Shown here: positions 5,105-5,881 of the stretch, in pieces
Layout: each line of letters opens with the position of its first letter
Numbering within the stretch: the stretch's first letter is position 1
From: an uncultured Clostridia bacterium
GTDB lineage: Bacteria; Bacillota; Clostridia; Oscillospirales; Acutalibacteraceae
Direction of reading: 5' to 3'
DNA: 5,881 nucleotides
NCBI GenBank assembly: GCA_946626015.1
Contig: CAMOTT010000127.1
Coordinates: forward strand, 1-5,881
The notes under the pieces: generated by a model
What the model saw: the letters and a program-made list of their open reading frames with translations, nothing else
What the model was told of the DNA's origin: nothing
Databases searched by the model: none
Program-made: the position numbers and the translations under genes

Positions 5105-5881
5105 ATGTGGTGGATACTTATAGTTATAGCGGCTGTTGCTCTGATAGCTCTGCTCATCTCCATGCTGGCGGCCAAATTCATGCTGACAGCCGGGAACAGG
5201 CAGACTCCGGACGAGGCTCTCAAGTGGCAGTCGGATCATTACGACACGTCGTTTTACACCAACGGCGAAAGAACCGCCTACACCGTAGAATCCTACGACG
5301 GCTATATTCTTCACGCGGAGCTGCTTAAATGCCCGGAGGAGTCCACAAAGTACATTATAATCTCCCACGGCTACACAGATAACCGTATAGGTTCGCTGAA
5401 ATACGCCAAAATGTACCTCAAGCTGGGCTTCAACTGCGTCATTTACGATCTGCGCGGACACGGTGAAAACGAAAGGACATTCACCACCTACGGCATCCGC
5501 GAAGGGCAAGACCTTTCGGTTATGGTGAAAGATACCCGCAGCCGTTACAAAGATATATCGGTACTTGGGCTCCATGGCGAATCCCTGGGCGCGGCGTCTA
5601 CAATGGCCTCCATGAAGTACAAGCCGGAGGTTGACTTTGCCGTTTCGGACTGCGGTTTTTCAAACATTCTCGGCGTACTCAAGCCTGCCGCTAAAATATT
5701 CCACGCCCCCGCATTTTTGATAAACTTTGCGGAGCCGGGGGTCAGGCTCCGTTATCATTACTCTCTCAATGATATGCGTCCCATTGACTCGCTGGACGAC
5801 AACACCGTGCCCATACTCTTTATCCACGGTTCTGCGGATTCATTTATCCTGCCCCGGCATTCTCAGGATATGTTCGACAGA
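5105..5881 (+). CDS. Membrane-anchored alpha/beta hydrolase, 3' end missing
   Basis: An open frame of 259 codons running off the window end. Residues 1-27 are a hydrophobic N-terminal segment (MWWILIVIAAVALIALL...) with few charges, more like a membrane anchor than a cleaved signal. The rest is an alpha/beta hydrolase fold of the YqkD type: oxyanion-hole strand IISHGYTDNR (85-94), the strand and turn YDLRGHGEN (114-122), nucleophile elbow GESLG (158-162) with Ser160, and HGSADSFI (241-248) supplying the likely acid Asp245. The catalytic His should come soon after the window end, so the triad cannot be completed here. The substrate is unknown: an ester or amide hydrolase or peptidase-like enzyme. 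The start has only an AAGGA (5087-5091), 13 nt upstream, longer than for the other genes; translation may be coupled to the transporter, whose stop is 18 nt before. ATG at 5105 is the first in-frame Met and begins the hydrophobic segment. Confidence 0.9.
   Translation, partial: MWWILIVIAAVALIALLISMLAAKFMLTAGNRQTPDEALKWQSDHYDTSFYTNGERTAYTVESYDGYILHAELLKCPEESTKYIIISHGYTDNRIGSLKYAKMYLKLGFNCVIYDLRGHGENERTFTTYGIREGQDLSVMVKDTRSRYKDISVLGLHGESLGAASTMASMKYKPEVDFAVSDCGFSNILGVLKPAAKIFHAPAFLINFAEPGVRLRYHYSLNDMRPIDSLDDNTVPILFIHGSADSFILPRHSQDMFDR

Noticed and set aside
5081..5575. 164-codon minus-strand frame opposite the hydrolase
   Set aside because: The plus-strand frame carries the GESLG elbow and HGSAD motif; the antisense frame shows no recognisable domain.

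Overview
The window looks like chromosomal DNA of a Gram-positive anaerobe of the class Clostridia, most likely Oscillospiraceae/Ruminococcus-like. The basis is moderate G+C with AT-rich intergenic DNA, strong AGGAG-type ribosome binding sites 7-9 nt before starts, sigma-A promoters with extended -10 elements, and a lipoprotein with a Val-Thr-Asp/Gly-Glu repeat linker of a kind common in Ruminococcus. The family-level assignment is inference from protein style; no taxonomic marker gene is present.

Layout: five protein genes in two divergent blocks around a 386-nt control region (3585-3970). Leftward (minus strand), in order of transcription, lie a cytosolic-looking neutral/alkaline ceramidase-family protein (3584-2145), a LolA-like lipoprotein (2058-940), and a short-chain dehydrogenase that most resembles the YmfI-type EF-P 5-aminopentanone reductases (843-115). 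Rightward (plus strand) lie a cation diffusion facilitator with a Mn-type metal site and a second C-terminal domain (3971-5086), and, 18 nt later, a membrane-anchored alpha/beta hydrolase cut off by the window end (5105-5881).

Regulation: the ceramidase-like gene and the lipoprotein gene each have a well-formed promoter. The lipoprotein ends in a hairpin plus T8 that directly abuts the Shine-Dalgarno sequence of the dehydrogenase, so dehydrogenase expression should depend on read-through or on a promoter I cannot see. The transporter promoter carries a perfect 7-1-7 palindrome over its -10 and start region, placed as a repressor site would be. At the left edge a consensus promoter (TTGACA, 17 nt, TAATAT, TGn) with three A-tracts spaced exactly 10 nt apart upstream points out of the window to an unseen and probably highly expressed gene.

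How the genes work together: transporter and hydrolase are probably one transcription unit. The leftward genes are neighbours with partly independent promoters; a shared pathway is not evident. I find no mobile element, CRISPR array, RNA gene or clearly new multi-gene system. The most unusual items are the ceramidase-fold protein that keeps its zinc ligands but appears to lack the serine nucleophile, the attenuator-like junction before the dehydrogenase, and the phased A-tract promoter.
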